Translations under genes and position numbers: made by a program | Shown here: positions 11,522-23,132 of the stretch, one piece after another | How the letters are laid out: the number at the start of each line of letters is the position of its first letter | Position numbering within the stretch: position 1 is the first letter of the stretch | Notes under the pieces: model-generated | What the model was told of the DNA's origin: nothing | The model's input: the letters and a program-made list of their open reading frames with translations, nothing else | Database searches by the model: none | NCBI GenBank assembly: GCA_018340375.1 | Contig: JAFFJZ010000001.1 | Location: 53,684,001 to 53,748,000 of the forward strand | Direction of reading: 5' to 3' | From: Gonatopus flavifemur | Taxonomy: Eukaryota > Arthropoda > Insecta > Hymenoptera > Dryinidae | Length of the DNA stretch: 64,000 nucleotides

Positions 11522-12833
11522 GTGAGAAATAGACAGAACTATATAGTTATACTGGAGTGTAATTAATTACTGTAGATGATGATGGATGATGATATCCTTC
11601 CACATAATTCGAGGATTTCAGTTCACCAAGATATGCAAGAGAAATTACGTGATAAGAGAAAGATTATACGTATCAGTTTCGCCTCATGTATCTTCCAATC
11701 GCTTCAATTTCTCCGCAAATTGAAGCAGGAGAATAACGAAATATTGATTAAAAAATATTGAAAAATTCGTTAACAGTATATTCGGAAGAAATTATGTCTT
11801 TAGATCTGAATAGGTTCTGAGAAGAGTTAGGGAACACCACAAATCATTTCTAACTGGGGAAGTTCCTTCAGTTCTGGAGGGAGAAGTAGAATAAATAAAC
11901 TTGAGTTCATATTTAAAAAACAAGGAACAGCATTGTATAAAAAAATCGGTTCGAAAAATATGATGACCTCCGTTATTTTCATATCCAATTGTTATTCGCA
12001 ATGGTATTGTATTTGACTGATTCAGATTCAATATTTATGATACCTGGTGGGATCGAAATAAAATCGAGTGTATATTCATGTTCAAATAGATACAGACTCA
12101 ATTTCAGAGAGTCAATATCATCTTCAATTCGTTCTATACAGAGATTGCTCGTGCTGTGTGTTCGCAGCTTTCCACAAAACATTATTTAGAGCAGTGATAA
12201 TACCATTGCACGTATTGGACCAATACTCTTCAGAATACCTACACTGCAGTTTCGATGAGGAATGATTAATTTGTAACGTGTGACATACCGTATAATCAAA
12301 TCATAAACATTGAAAGATTGCAACCCTGAATTCAATTTAATCGATAAAAAGAGAATGAATTTTCTTTCCAATCTTTATGATTTTTGAACACAAAAAAATG
12401 TACATGATGTTGTAGTAGGTAATCGTAATTAGATCGCGATTGTCATCAAATTCATCAACCGTGAGATCAGAATTCCACGAAAGGGAATGCACAAATGTTT
12501 TTTAACTGGATGAACATGGCTTCACGTTTGAATTCATTAAAATTCTTGATGCGATGTGATTTCAAGCTTCACCCTTGATTTTCATTTGTATTTTGGTCTT
12601 TGGGTGGGATGAGGTGTTAGATCGGAACGACTGATGAACAAAAGGACAATGACAAACTGATTCAGATATATAAACAACCAGATAGGAAGGTATTCACATC
12701 AGACGAAGTAATTGCTCAACGCTGTACAATCGAGATACGTTTGAATGATTTTACACGAGAAATTCGTTGAATTACTGCAAATTTGTATGGACTGAAATAT
12801 ATGCTGTCGAATGATTTATCGGAATAATGGGGG

Positions 12834-13081
12834 CCCTGGTTGAAAGAATCCATTACATCTGACACATGAAATTTCATGGAATTTGGTCAGAACATTGTAC
12901 AAGATTCAATCAGATTTGGCAAGATTCAATTAGAATCACATTGAAAAAAATGCATTCGTCTGATTGAATCTCATTGAAAGAAGTTGAATGGGATTCGGTT
13001 AGAATCATGTACAGGATTTAATGGGATTTAGCAACAATCAATGAGACTTGGCAAGAATCAATTGACTTTTTCAACCAGAGG
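12834..13081. mobile_element. Probable word element with GATTCAAT/ATTGAATC
   Basis: Left end CCCTGGTTGAAAGAATCC and right end complement CCTCTGGTTGAAAAAGTC are inverted. The interior repeats GATTCAAT, ATTGAATC and GGCAAGA words. The exact termini and the 2-bp duplication cannot be settled because the right end differs by one base. Confidence 0.55.
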
Positions 13082-14968
13082 TAGGTTTTATTTCTCCTTG
13101 AAATACAAATGCATGGAGATTTCAAATTTGCAGAAATTCTATGAACATTTTTCATCGTTATTAAATTTAAGACACCAAATCTCAATCAAAACGAGTTCAT
13201 CAAACTTCTGCATTGAAATCACATAACTTCACTGGAAAACGATAATTGATGGTTCTGAATATGTAGATAGTTTGAAAGATTAATTTGATCGGAAGCTATC
13301 CGATATGGAGGTCAGGATATTGACGAGAATTACCTTCTATCAATTTAACCTTGACTGACGCAGCAGAGATGAAATTTCCTAGTTTACTGATCATTGTTCT
13401 CCTAAACAACATGATAACTACGCTCGAGAGACTGAAGTCTCCCATCTAATCAACACATCGACTATTATATCTCCTTTATATGTCATATGGAATACCATAG
13501 AATGACGATAGAAGATCGTTCTCTTGTTTGTGCCAAAATCTTACACCTGAAGGTTATATGTCTTACACAATTTTGAACAAAAACGTAGGAAAATTCAAGT
13601 GAACTAAGAAATCTTATAGCTTTACAATCAGTTCTATTGTTACGCAAATTTGAACATAATATCTTTCCTGTATATTTTGGAATCTGAACTTGGAATAAAG
13701 AATAACATATCCCAAGTGGATTTGATTAATCAAACGTTGGAAACTACACATTCGTTCGTGCGTGAGAATCGAGTTAAATTGGTCACTTAGCGCTGCGAAC
13801 GAATGAAGTTTGGAAGATGAGAAAAAAAATTAGAACCCACCGCTGTACTCGAATAAAAACCCAAGATCTTCCGTTATCCGGGTCGCTCGATTAATCAAAA
13901 CCTTCCTGATCCTTTTCTGCGATACTTTAGAATCACTCGGAAAATAGTCTGTGGAAAAAGCAAATCTTCCTGATATTCAAACTGAGAACAACAGATATAC
14001 AGGGATCGTTGAATCAATTCGCCATCCTATATAATTGGAAAGCTATTTGAAATTTGGGTAGAAATTTGAGATTTCATTCATCTGTTTTAAATTCAAAATG
14101 AGTAATATGTATATTAACAAGAGTATCGATATACAATGAGATTTATTCCAGAGGAAAAGACCAAACCGCGTTAGAATATGGGAATTCGATACCTCTCGGT
14201 ACCAGCGAGAACACCAACAACAATGCGAAATGTAGTAATGTGTTATGAACAAAACTCGAGATGAGCTAGCACTGCAACAAACAAAACGTCGCATTCCCAC
14301 GGAAATTGGAATCGAATGACGGAATACAAAGTACATTAAATTTACAATATTTACACCATCAATCTCCATCGCCACTTGCGAAACTGAATGAAATTGTGGT
14401 TTCCTGGTTCCGTGTTCACATTTGAATACATGACAAAATTAATTGTGATGTGAATCTGACTCGTGGAAGCGGAATAAATATATTCTCAAATATTCATGGA
14501 GATCCAATTATGATGGAGAATTCCTAATGAAAGAAGAATATTCTCAAATAAGAATTATCAGATTGGCCCAATATTCCATAGAAACGTAACAAGCGTATGA
14601 GCAGACGTGGAATCGTTTTGATCTCTGAAAGATTTAACTGAAATTGAATAAGAATGGCTGGCACGGAAGACTGGTGTCATTACTTCTATAGACAATTTTG
14701 CTAGTGGGAGTAATGTCTCAGTTGCTGGAGTGAACATTTTCGCAAGTGTAACAAAGCTTTTCATCCACTCTATAACAACGAACCATTCCTCTCTATTTTG
14801 ATGGTAAATGCTAAATTTAAATATCAGAGTACCTCATTGAATGACGATTGAATGGAGAATGAGACAATAAAAATACATGAATTCTATTTCGATTCATACA
14901 CGCACGATAAATAAAAGCCTTGAAGTTATGCTCATTTCATAGCTGAATTTGAGATGTAAGTATATATT
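13082..14968. other. No feature seen
   Basis: AT-rich, short unrecognised frames only. ATATTCTCAAAT occurs twice (14480, 14539). Confidence 0.45.
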
Positions 14969-15015
14969 CCCTGCTTGAAGAATCTCATTAAATCAATGAG
15001 ATTCTTTAAGCAGGG
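14969..15015. mobile_element. 47-bp minimal CCC...GGG hairpin element
   Basis: A hairpin with two 21-base arms starting CCCTGCTTGAAGAATCTCAT and a 5-bp loop (one mismatch). TT flanks both sides (14967-14968, 15016-15017). It obeys the same terminal and duplication rule as the larger elements but has no interior. Confidence 0.65.
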
Positions 15016-15869
15016 TTGGGAGGCAAATGATTTGCCTGGATATCTATGAATACCTGTAAAAAAACCTCTGAGAAATTTTTTCACCACAGGATGTTATTGT
15101 TTTGTGACTTAATTGTCTCGATCAAAACTTTTTGTCTCTTGTTTCTCCCACTCATCAAGAATTATTTATCGTTTTAGGTCATCGAACTTCATCATTGAAA
15201 TTCTATGTTCCTCAATATTGTCTCACAACTACTGCCAAAATTGGATTGAAATTACAATTTTTAGCAATTCTTTTCATGTTAAATAATGTAGTCAACGTTT
15301 CACCTTTATCGCATGTGAATCTATTGGATTTTCCATAACAGTCACTCTCACGGGTAATTATTCTTCTCCGCTTGCAGCCATGAATTTTATGAACGATTCA
15401 TAACGATGTTCGTTTTAACATAATCATGTCCCACTGACACACATACGTTGAGCTTCATTATCGATTCCACTCATTTGAATTTTGATGATTTCATAAATTA
15501 TGTGCATTCTGAAACTGGCGTTTCGATTCAATTATTTGGATTTGCATGATTTATAATTTCTACATGATATTCGCGTGAAACGACGGTGTTGGTAAAATGG
15601 ATATTAAATGAAATGGCACCTTTACGATTTGAAATTCAGTTAGGAATATTGAAAAAAAAATGATAATGTAATTAAAAATTCACAAGAGGGTTATTTTTCA
15701 ATCAATACGTTTCAACTTCTTCCCTACGTACAAGCAATTCAAAATATCCCTCCTCGAATTGTGGTTCATTTTTCCCTCTTTTTTTTATGCACCATCTCCA
15801 TTTTAATAGCACTCCTTATACATCTGATAATATTTCTCTTCATTTTCTCTTATACAGTCAATTCAATCA

Positions 15870-16200
15870 CACATGACGAAAAAAGATTCGGTGTGACAGG
15901 AAAATCTGATTTTCCTGGGTATCTTCTGCTCGAATAACAAATTTTTTGCTATACCAACAATCTTGTGAGCTATAACAGCGACTTTTCAGCCATCAGTTTG
16001 AGCTGTGGCAGCAAAAAATGTTGAGCCCTCCAACAACAATTTTATGGCCATTTTATACATAATACCAATATTCGGTGGAGCAGCCAACATTTTTTGCAGC
16101 CACAGCTGAAAAATCGCTGTGGTAGCTGATAAGGCTGCGGTAATAACAAATACTTCACTTGTCATAACAAAATATTTACTGCCCAAGCAAAAGGGCCCCA
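15870..16200. mobile_element. Degenerate AGCAAA-type element, partial
   Basis: Contains GCAGC/GCTG/CAACA words and a GCCATTTTATACATAATAC unit also seen at 16850 and 16979. The left part aligns with 16678-16740 (a GAAAAAAGATTC-like start and an ATTTTCCTG region). The right end is not recognisable and is probably cut by the element at 16201. Confidence 0.45.
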
Positions 16201-16504
16201 CACGGAAAGAAAGGAAATAGCTGTAGCAGCTACTCACTTCCTTTAGCACCCTTTTTTGACCTCTGTAGCTAAAATAATTGCAATTGTAGCGATTTTTTAG
16301 CTACCGCAGGAGAAAATCGTAACAGTAACTGCACAGGTTTCGGAGTTGATATTTGGAAAGCCAAAAAATTTAGCTGTTGAATTTTCGCTGCGGTGGCTAA
16401 ATTCTTTGCTGCTAGCGCTAAGTGAGTAGCTGTGACAGCTGAAAAATAGCTCCCGTAGCTAATGTTTAGCTATTCAAATAATGGCTAATTATTTTGTTTC
16501 CGTG
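16201..16504. mobile_element. AGCT-word MITE with CA duplication
   Basis: Ends CACGGAAAGAAAGGAAATAG and right complement CACGGAAACAAAATAATTAG; CA on both flanks (16199-16200, 16505-16506). The interior is full of TAGCTGTAGCAGCTA words. The CA flank is informative because it excludes a strict TA target. A relative is at 39302-39477. Confidence 0.8.
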
Positions 16505-16677
16505 CAGTAAAATTAGACTTCGCGGTCAAAGGAAAATTTATTGTTCCTCCGTACATTATATCCTTGACAGCTCTAAAGTTATCGACAATTTTAATTAGAT
16601 ATTCCATCTCATATTCTCGATTTCGCAATTTTCCAACATCGAATCGGTCAAAGTTATCCACTCTCTTACGGAGAAAA

Positions 16678-17033
16678 AAGAATTCACGATAACAGTGAAA
16701 CCTGATTTTATCAGGTCTCTTTTGCTTAAGCAGCAAATTTCCTGCTGAGACAGCAATCTCTTTGCCATCACAGCCATTTTGTTAGCCATGGTAACGATTT
16801 TTTAGCTGTAGCAGCAAAAAATTTTTTCTCCTCCAGCAAAATTTGTTCGCCATTCTGTATACAATACTGAAAATTTTGCTAGTCCAGCGAAAGTTTGTTA
16901 GTTTAGTAAATCACGTTGCTCTCTCAACAATACAGTTAGTTGTGGTAGCGAAATTTCAGTTAGGTTGGCAACAATATTTGCCATTCTATATATAATACCG
17001 CGATTCGCTGCAACAGCAAATTTTTTTCTCCCG
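16678..17033. mobile_element. Degenerate AGCAAA-type element
   Basis: Left ACGGAGAAAAAAG and right complement CGGGAGAAAAAAATTTGC are inverted. Inside are AGCAAA/TTTGCT words and two GCCATTCTRTAYAYAATAC units. The termini are mutated, so no clear duplication can be read. Confidence 0.5.
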
Positions 17034-18249
17034 TTTTGTCTCTGTTTGTTCCCATAGTAACAATCATAGCATTTTGTATCATAAAAACTGATCTCAATCA
17101 AAATTAAAGCGTTCCGCAACTGAAATTCAGGACATTTGTGGGTCATCACTTTGAATTGAATTCAATGCGAGATCAATAACAATCATTTATCAAATTTGAT
17201 ACCGATCATAACGATTCTGTGATGTTTCTTTTGGACTGAGATATGATACAGGTATGAATGTACCTAGTATCATCTACTCGGCACGCACCTAACCATTCCA
17301 CCAACCCCACCAGCAACGTTTGACACGCGCGATCGAGAAAAAAAGGTAGGGCATATGTCTACATGTCGGCATTTCATTGTGATTACTACATCTCTTGGGG
17401 AATACCATTATCTACTTCACTCGTCATTCCATATCATGAATGAAATAGATGAATCAAGTATTTGGATTTGCATTGATTTTCCCCAAACCACACTCCCACC
17501 GGTAATAAAATTTCAATGAAAACATGTAATCATTTCCCTTGAATAAAGTATGATAAAAAAACAGAGAGAGCGCAATTGTTATTCCAGTCCATTGGTGATT
17601 GAATGTAAAATGATTCGATGTTGAATGAAATTGTGAATATAAACAACCAACCAGCGGAGAGTACAAAGTAATTGTTCGTGATACGTAATCACTTTGAATT
17701 GTATGCATTGAATTCCTGATGATGAATGGAGTAAATGAGAAATGATGAAATGAGATTATATGAGACTGCAATAAATTAGATATTTGAACTTTTGATTCCC
17801 ATTGCATTGTAAAGAAGAGAGAGGTAATTACGAAAACCTACGGGAGAATGCAACCAGAAGCAAATGAATTACTCCAATGCACTGAGAGAAATTCGCATCA
17901 GTTAAATTAAGGAGGTTAAGACTGTAATCAACTGTATCATTTTAGTTGGAGTAACCGAAGAATTCGTTAAGAAGAATTGTTGAATCGATGATAAAATGGG
18001 GTCTTCCTGTTTTTTAATCAACCTGCTCAGTTGGGATGAATGAAAATTTGTCTGAGTCTACCAAATACTAACCGATTGAAACACTGATAATATTTTAGTA
18101 TAAAAAAGTCCCAATCCAACCATTTGTTGTAAAAACCATGAAATCCCATTTTTCTCCATGTAAATTTGCATCATAATTAGTTCGAATCCGCTTCGATTAG
18201 CATGATTCATGATTTTCTAGAGATCTCATATAAAAGTTTCTTGTTCCCG
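17034..18249. other. No confident feature
   Basis: A lone CACTGAGAGAAATTCGC end preceded by TG occurs at 17879 without a partner. The 117-codon minus frame (17454-17807) is unrecognised. Confidence 0.4.
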
Positions 18250-18500
18250 TCAACGCTGACAATCAAATATAGCTTGGTGCAAGGCTGATTGTCAAATCAT
18301 CGTAATCTACGTCGGGCCAATCTTAATCAAAACATGACGAAATGATGCACCATCATTGGGAATTGGTGAGTTGGTCCGGTCAATCTACAACTGCTTCAGA
18401 AGTTATTGAACCTGTTAAAAGCTATCATCGTCAATCCTCGTACCAATATCGACCGAATGAAATGGATAAGTGCTGTGCCAAGCATTGACAATCTTGACCC
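18250..18500. repeat. GACAATC-word repeat, possible element
   Basis: GACAATC/GATTGTC and GCTTGG/CCAAGC words recur in both orientations. The stretch AAATATAGCTTGGTGCAAG aligns with AAATATAGCTGGGGCCAAG at 59660, suggesting a dispersed family. Boundaries are not defined. Confidence 0.4.
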
Positions 18501-18945
18501 AAACTTAATCTACTGTTTTGCAATATTGATTCTTTATATTTTGAATAAAATGATCGACGGAACGTGAAATGATATTATGATTTGACAGTTGTGGTATCTT
18601 AATGTCGACAGTACATTATTACAGTTCCAGTGTACTTGGAACAGTTGATTTGTGGTTGAACAAAATCAAAAGATCACTGCACATAATTCTTTCATAATTC
18701 AATTTTCAAGAATCATGAATGATAATGCAACGCAAAACATTTCCCTTTCATCCAGAATAACTAGGTCACTTCAAAACAATACTTTTCATTCAACGTTTTT
18801 TCTATACTTTTCCTCGCATACATCTTTCTGGAAATCTAAACCATCAACTCTCGAAGATCATTAGAATACACTTTATGTATTTCCAACATTGTGCCCCCTG
18901 AACAGTCTCAGAGACTCTGTTTATGACTATTCGCTTGTCTTAGAT

Positions 18946-19340
18946 TCACTTTGGAACGTCGAGGATTAGTATAAATTTGGCAGGCGAGGCCCTATCAGGT
19001 CGATTCTTGTTGCTTGGCAAGCTTCCATACACGCACGCTCTGGTGACGTGCCTCGTAATATGCAAATGAATACGGTAATATGGTAAAGGTCGGACAGCGA
19101 AAGGGGTCGTCAAAGAATATACACGTACAAATATGTATGCATATACATATATAAGTATACACATACTTTTTTCCTTTCTTTTGAGTGATTCGTGGCAGAC
19201 AAATCTACGTGAGGTATTCTCCAACTGGACGAGTTTCATCATTCTGCTGAAAGTGCATCGTGGCAACTTCACGTTTATGCTGTTGCCAACTTCACCTACA
19301 GCGAAGAGATCATCAAGCTTGAGTATACATGTATGTGTAT
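18946..19340. other. GC-richer island, possible exon or regulatory block
   Basis: GC content is visibly higher than in the surrounding DNA. Both strands hold fairly long open frames (134 codons on minus; about 97 on plus, after an acceptor-like run ending GTGGCAG at 19198). Neither translation is recognisable and both run into ATGTAT-type simple repeats, so coding status is undecided. A conserved enhancer or promoter is as likely as an exon. Confidence 0.25.
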
Positions 19341-20204
19341 GTACGTACATGTATTTTGTATTATGTCTTTTCTATGAGAGGTTCCTATTTCGATGCCAAA
19401 AATGCTTATGCACGACCCTCACATGAGGACATGCATGCGAAAATGTATATGTACGTATGATTCGATGCAGCTCGGATGACAGGGCCTTTTACAGCTACAA
19501 ATATCGACTCAAGAGATGAAGGATTCCTCTTTGACATACGAGACATTTTTATCATCTCTTACCATCTTCATCTCGAACATGAACATCTGGAATTACCGAA
19601 ACAAAACATTAGAATCTGCAGCACGTTTTAATCATTTTCAATTCTCGAACTGTTGTTTTCTTTTTTCCATTCTCAATACATGGCTAACATTGTTACTCTC
19701 CCACTCCAGTCGGTTCGTATTCCACGATATCGTTCGTAACACTTCGAACATCCGTCCCATCAAACTCGATGATAAAATTCATATCGGTTCCTGTATTATT
19801 TTATTGGATACAACGCAATACGATTGTATCGGTATTTATCTTGTCGAATTTTATCGCAGGTAGGGTAAACAGGAGGATCTCGATGCTGCTGCCGCTACAG
19901 AGCTGAACGAAAATCCACGACCGTGCATGATTTTTAACGATCGATGGACACTGTTTTTTATTTTGCGTATGAAATCCAGAATAAAGGTTTCTCACGTGAT
20001 TCCAGATTCGGAATTCGATGTGATTCTGATAAAATTTCTAATTTGTATGCATCGTTGGGGAACAGGATGACAAATTTCGTTCAGATACGTTTGAAAACTT
20101 CAATTCGAAATATCGTATTCGTTACGTTGGATGTAAATATAAAATAGTGTTATTATTGAGAAATATTATTCGAAAACTTTTGGATTTTCAATAGTATTCC
20201 CATA

Positions 20205-20410
20205 GTGATTTACATGGACAGCAAGTAAGTTTGCTGGAATGAACGCCAATTGATTGTTTTAGCGGAACAACCTTTGCAATACTAACGAAGGATTGATGAT
20301 TATAACGAATTGGTTCGTTAATACAGCGGATTGTCATCATGAGATCATTCGGGGCATTCAGCGAAGACGATTTCGTTAGAACAGCGAACTCTGTTCCCTC
20401 CGTTTCGAAT
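20205..20410. repeat. Degenerate element with AGCGAA/TTCGTT words
   Basis: Repeated words AGCGAA, AACGAA and TTGCTGG between ends that are only roughly inverted (CATGGACAGCAAG left, GGAGGGAACAGAG right complement). It is similar in style to the AGCAAA family but too diverged to define termini. Confidence 0.35.
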
Positions 20411-20504
20411 AGGAAATCAATTTCCGATATATGTATATGAAATCCCTCATAAATTCAACTGAACATTCCAAATTTTGAGGGATTTTTACAACCATTTTAT
20501 TACA

Positions 20505-20601
20505 TCAACTTCCCGGACAAGTTCGGACAGTTCCTAATGCACGTATGTATGTTCTATGGAATCCGCGTGGTGTCAATTCTGACACCGCTTTTTTTACAGT
20601 G
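20505..20601. repeat. Fragment of the ACACC/GGTGT family
   Basis: The stretch from CTATGGAATCC through TGACACCGC to TTACAGTG aligns with the right end of 4943-5152. The left half is missing. Confidence 0.5.
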
Positions 20602-21074
20602 CGAAATATTCTTATCCTTCCCAAACTTGTAGGCAAAATAAAGGGTAGAAATATTACAGTGCACACTGAGTGCAACCGGTACAGCACGATGGGAAACGTC
20701 AACCCTTACCATGCACATCTGATTGAATTTTCAATTACATGTAATGGAAGCAACTTCCACTCACGTAATGGAAAAATAATTCGCACTGTACTTAAAAATT
20801 CAAGAACCAGTTCTTTAAATTTCATGCACATGTTCATGATTGTTGAAAAAAAAAAATCACCTTCACAAGATGTGCACGCGAGACGTCGAAACCGGACGCC
20901 AAAGCTCTATCACTCAAGCCACTGCCACTTATGTGGAAGGGAGCATTTTTCTGCTTATATGACCTTGCGTTTATTCTTCAAACTTGTGAATTAAGATGTA
21001 CTTCTGATATAGAAACACTGAACAAATCGTGTGATCTGACTAATACATAGTTGAAGTGGATACGTGGATGACTT

Positions 21075-21247
21075 CCCTGGTGAAAATTAAGCGTCGAGAC
21101 GCGACGAAAGCACGGCGAAAGCGTAAGCGAAGAGTCACCTAAGAGCAACAAAGAGTAACCCAAAAGTGATTTAGGAGGGAATTGGAACATTTCCACGTTT
21201 CATTTGTTCCAATACCCTCTTCCTTCACTTTTGGATTTTCACCAGGG
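21075..21247. mobile_element. Short CCCTGGTGAAAAT element, internally deleted
   Basis: Ends CCCTGGTGAAAATTAAGCG and ...GGATTTTCACCAGGG; TT on both flanks (21073-21074, 21248-21249). It lacks the tRNA-like core and most of the word blocks of the 0.5-kb relatives at 7291 and 39604. Confidence 0.8.
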
Positions 21248-21267
21248 TTCGTCAAAGCGTTATTATA

Positions 21268-21420
21268 CAGGGTATTGTATTTCAAGGGCGTATTCTGCAG
21301 CCACAATACAAGAATTTCCCGTTTTTTGAAGGTTAGTTTTTGAGATATGAGTATTTTTAGATTTTTTTTCAAATCCAAACAAACTTTGGTCATTTTTGTT
21401 ATTTTCAGTTGGATGCCATT
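21268..21420. repeat. Fragment related to the CCGGGTG element
   Basis: Begins CAGGGTATTGTATTTC after TA and carries a TTTTTGAGATATGAGTATTT block that aligns with TTTTTGAAATATAAGCATTT at 32700 in the 32604-33505 element. Only one end is present. Confidence 0.45.
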
Positions 21421-21508
21421 AGAGCCATGATTTGATTATAATTATAATGATATTATAATGATATTATGATGATATTATTATGTTATTATACTGGATTAGA
21501 TTTTCCTA

Positions 21509-22794
21509 TTAGGTGTACAAATAAGTTTCCGCGGTTTTTTATAAAAAATTAGGAATTTATTGTAAAGGAAAAGTACATTACGTTTTATTCAAAGTATTTT
21601 CCATCATTTGCCACTACTTTTCCCCATCTTTCTGGCAACATTCGGATACCCCGTCGAAAAAACTCTTCATCTTTTGACGCTATCCACAAATCTAGCCAAT
21701 TTTTGGTGTCTTCATATGATGTGAAGCGCTGCTCAGACAGACCATGTGCCATCGACCGGAACAGGTGATAATCAGAAGGGGCTAAGTCTGGTGAATACGG
21801 CGGGTGGGGTAAAACTTCCCAGTTGAGTGTTTCCAAGTATGTTTTTACCGGCGCCGCAACATGTGGACGAGCATTATCGTGTAAAAGAATAATTTTGTCG
21901 TGTCTGGAGTAGTAATGGGCGCGTTTTTCCTTAAGTGCCCGACTCAATCTCATCAATTGTGTTCGGTAGAGAGCTCCAGTAATGGTTTCGCTTGGTTTCA
22001 GCAATTCATAATACACGACACCAAGCTGATCCCACCAAATACACAGCATGAGTTTTTTACCATGAATATTCGGCTTAGCTGTCGATGTTGATGGTTCGCC
22101 GGGCTTAACCCATGACATTCTCTTCTTTGGATTATCGTAGTGAATCCATTTTTCGTCACCAGTGACTATACGATGCAAAAAACTCTTTTTTTTATTCCTG
22201 GCAAGCAGCATTTCACTCATGCATAATCGGCGTTCAACGTCTCTCGGCTTTAGTTCATATGGAACCGAATTTCCTTGTTTTTGAATCATTCCTAACGATT
22301 TTAAACGATGTGAAATTGCTTGTTGAGTCACTTGTAGAGTAAGTGCAAGTTCTTTTTGCGTTTGGGACGAATCTTCCTCCAATAGTACTTCTAATTCCAT
22401 GTCTTCGTACACTTTCGGCCTTCCACTGCGTTCTTTGTCTTTAACGTCAAACTCACCGTTCTTAAACTTTTGAAACCATTCCTGACAACTTCTCTCACTT
22501 AAAGCAGCTTCACCATATGCTTCTAGAAGCAATCGATGCGCCTCAGCTGCAGATTTTTTCACATTAAAGAAGTAAATCAAAAGTTCCCGCAAATGATGCT
22601 TATTCGGAATAAAACTTGACATTTTTGCACGAAAAAAATTACGTGATGCTGATACGGAATCACTAGGACTTTGAGGTTATGGTGTTGCCAGATGACTAAA
22701 CTTGGGATATTACGTTTTACATCTGACAATTTCTCCATAACCTTCTGGTGGGGCCATCTTTTGAAAAACCGCGGAAACTTATTTGTACACCTAA
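21509..22794 (-). mobile_element. Intact mariner transposon, mauritiana/Mos1-like
   Basis: Complete Tc1/mariner element of 1286 bp, the length I recall for Drosophila Mos1. The two ends are perfect 31-bp inverted repeats (21509-21539 and 22764-22794) starting TTAGGTGTACAAATAAGTTT. TA dinucleotides at 21507-21508 and 22795-22796 are the target duplication. One uninterrupted transposase frame lies inside, with 172 bp between the outer end and the start codon and 76 bp after the stop. Perfect repeats plus an open frame point to a recent insertion that could still be competent. It sits inside older repeat DNA. Confidence 0.97.
21585..22622 (-). CDS. Mariner transposase, DD34D, 345 residues
   Basis: Cut-and-paste transposase of the IS630/Tc1/mariner superfamily; it binds the element's inverted repeats and inserts at TA. 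Visible parts: an N-terminal helix-turn-helix at about residues 10-60, a second at about 85-112, then the RNase H-like catalytic core. The catalytic triad is D156 (in TGDEKW), D249 (in LHDNARPH) and D284 (in YSPDLAPSDYHLF). D249 and D284 are separated by 34 residues, the mariner signature. Length and Asp numbering agree with Mos1, and the start MSSFIPNK also fits, so I place it in or near the mauritiana subfamily. Oddity: the linker motif usually read WVPHEL is SVPYEL here, replacing the conserved Trp at position 119. The stop codon overlaps an AATAAA signal (21584-21589), a compact arrangement. No frameshift or premature stop is present. Confidence 0.97.
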   Translation of the reverse strand: MSSFIPNKHHLRELLIYFFNVKKSAAEAHRLLLEAYGEAALSERSCQEWFQKFKNGEFDVKDKERSGRPKVYEDMELEVLLEEDSSQTQKELALTLQVTQQAISHRLKSLGMIQKQGNSVPYELKPRDVERRLCMSEMLLARNKKKSFLHRIVTGDEKWIHYDNPKKRMSWVKPGEPSTSTAKPNIHGKKLMLCIWWDQLGVVYYELLKPSETITGALYRTQLMRLSRALKEKRAHYYSRHDKIILLHDNARPHVAAPVKTYLETLNWEVLPHPPYSPDLAPSDYHLFRSMAHGLSEQRFTSYEDTKNWLDLWIASKDEEFFRRGIRMLPERWGKVVANDGKYFE

Positions 22795-23132
22795 TAAGTT
22801 TCTTCAATCACCTGTACATTGATTTCAATTTTCATGCACAATAACTTGAAAATTCAATAACATGTATTTGGATTCCTATTTCAGTCCACAAAAATTGAAT
22901 TTTCATTCACATATGTACATGAAAAGGACATGAAATTTCAAGGAATTTTTAACAGTGTAGAGTGACCCTGTAAACGGATTAAAGAGTCAAATAATACATG
23001 TTACGGTTTGAAAATTTCATAAGTAACATCATCTAAAATCGAATTTGATTATAAAGTGACGACAATGAACATAGATAGTTCGAATTAACTGCTCAATGTT
23101 TATTCAACAGCTATTGAATGTCGACGTAGGTG

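Larger units (their letters stand above)
20784..22957. mobile_element. Possible CACTGT element split by younger insertions
   Basis: Left CACTGTACTTAAAAATTCAA followed by AAATTTCATG, and right complement CACTGTTAAAAATTCCTTG followed by AAATTTCATG, look like two ends of one element. Flanks are CG and TA, so the duplication does not match. If real, it contains the 21075 element, the 21268 fragment and the whole mariner. Confidence 0.35.

Noticed and set aside
17879..17900. Solo CACTGAGAG end as an element
   Set aside because: No partner end within 2 kb; the same holds for similar solo ends near 9875 and 54257.
18946..19350. 134-codon minus-strand gene
   Set aside because: The translation has no recognisable domain and its ends run into ATGTAT simple repeats; kept only as a GC-rich island.
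21900..22091. Open frame opposite the transposase
   Set aside because: Shadow of the transposase coding strand.
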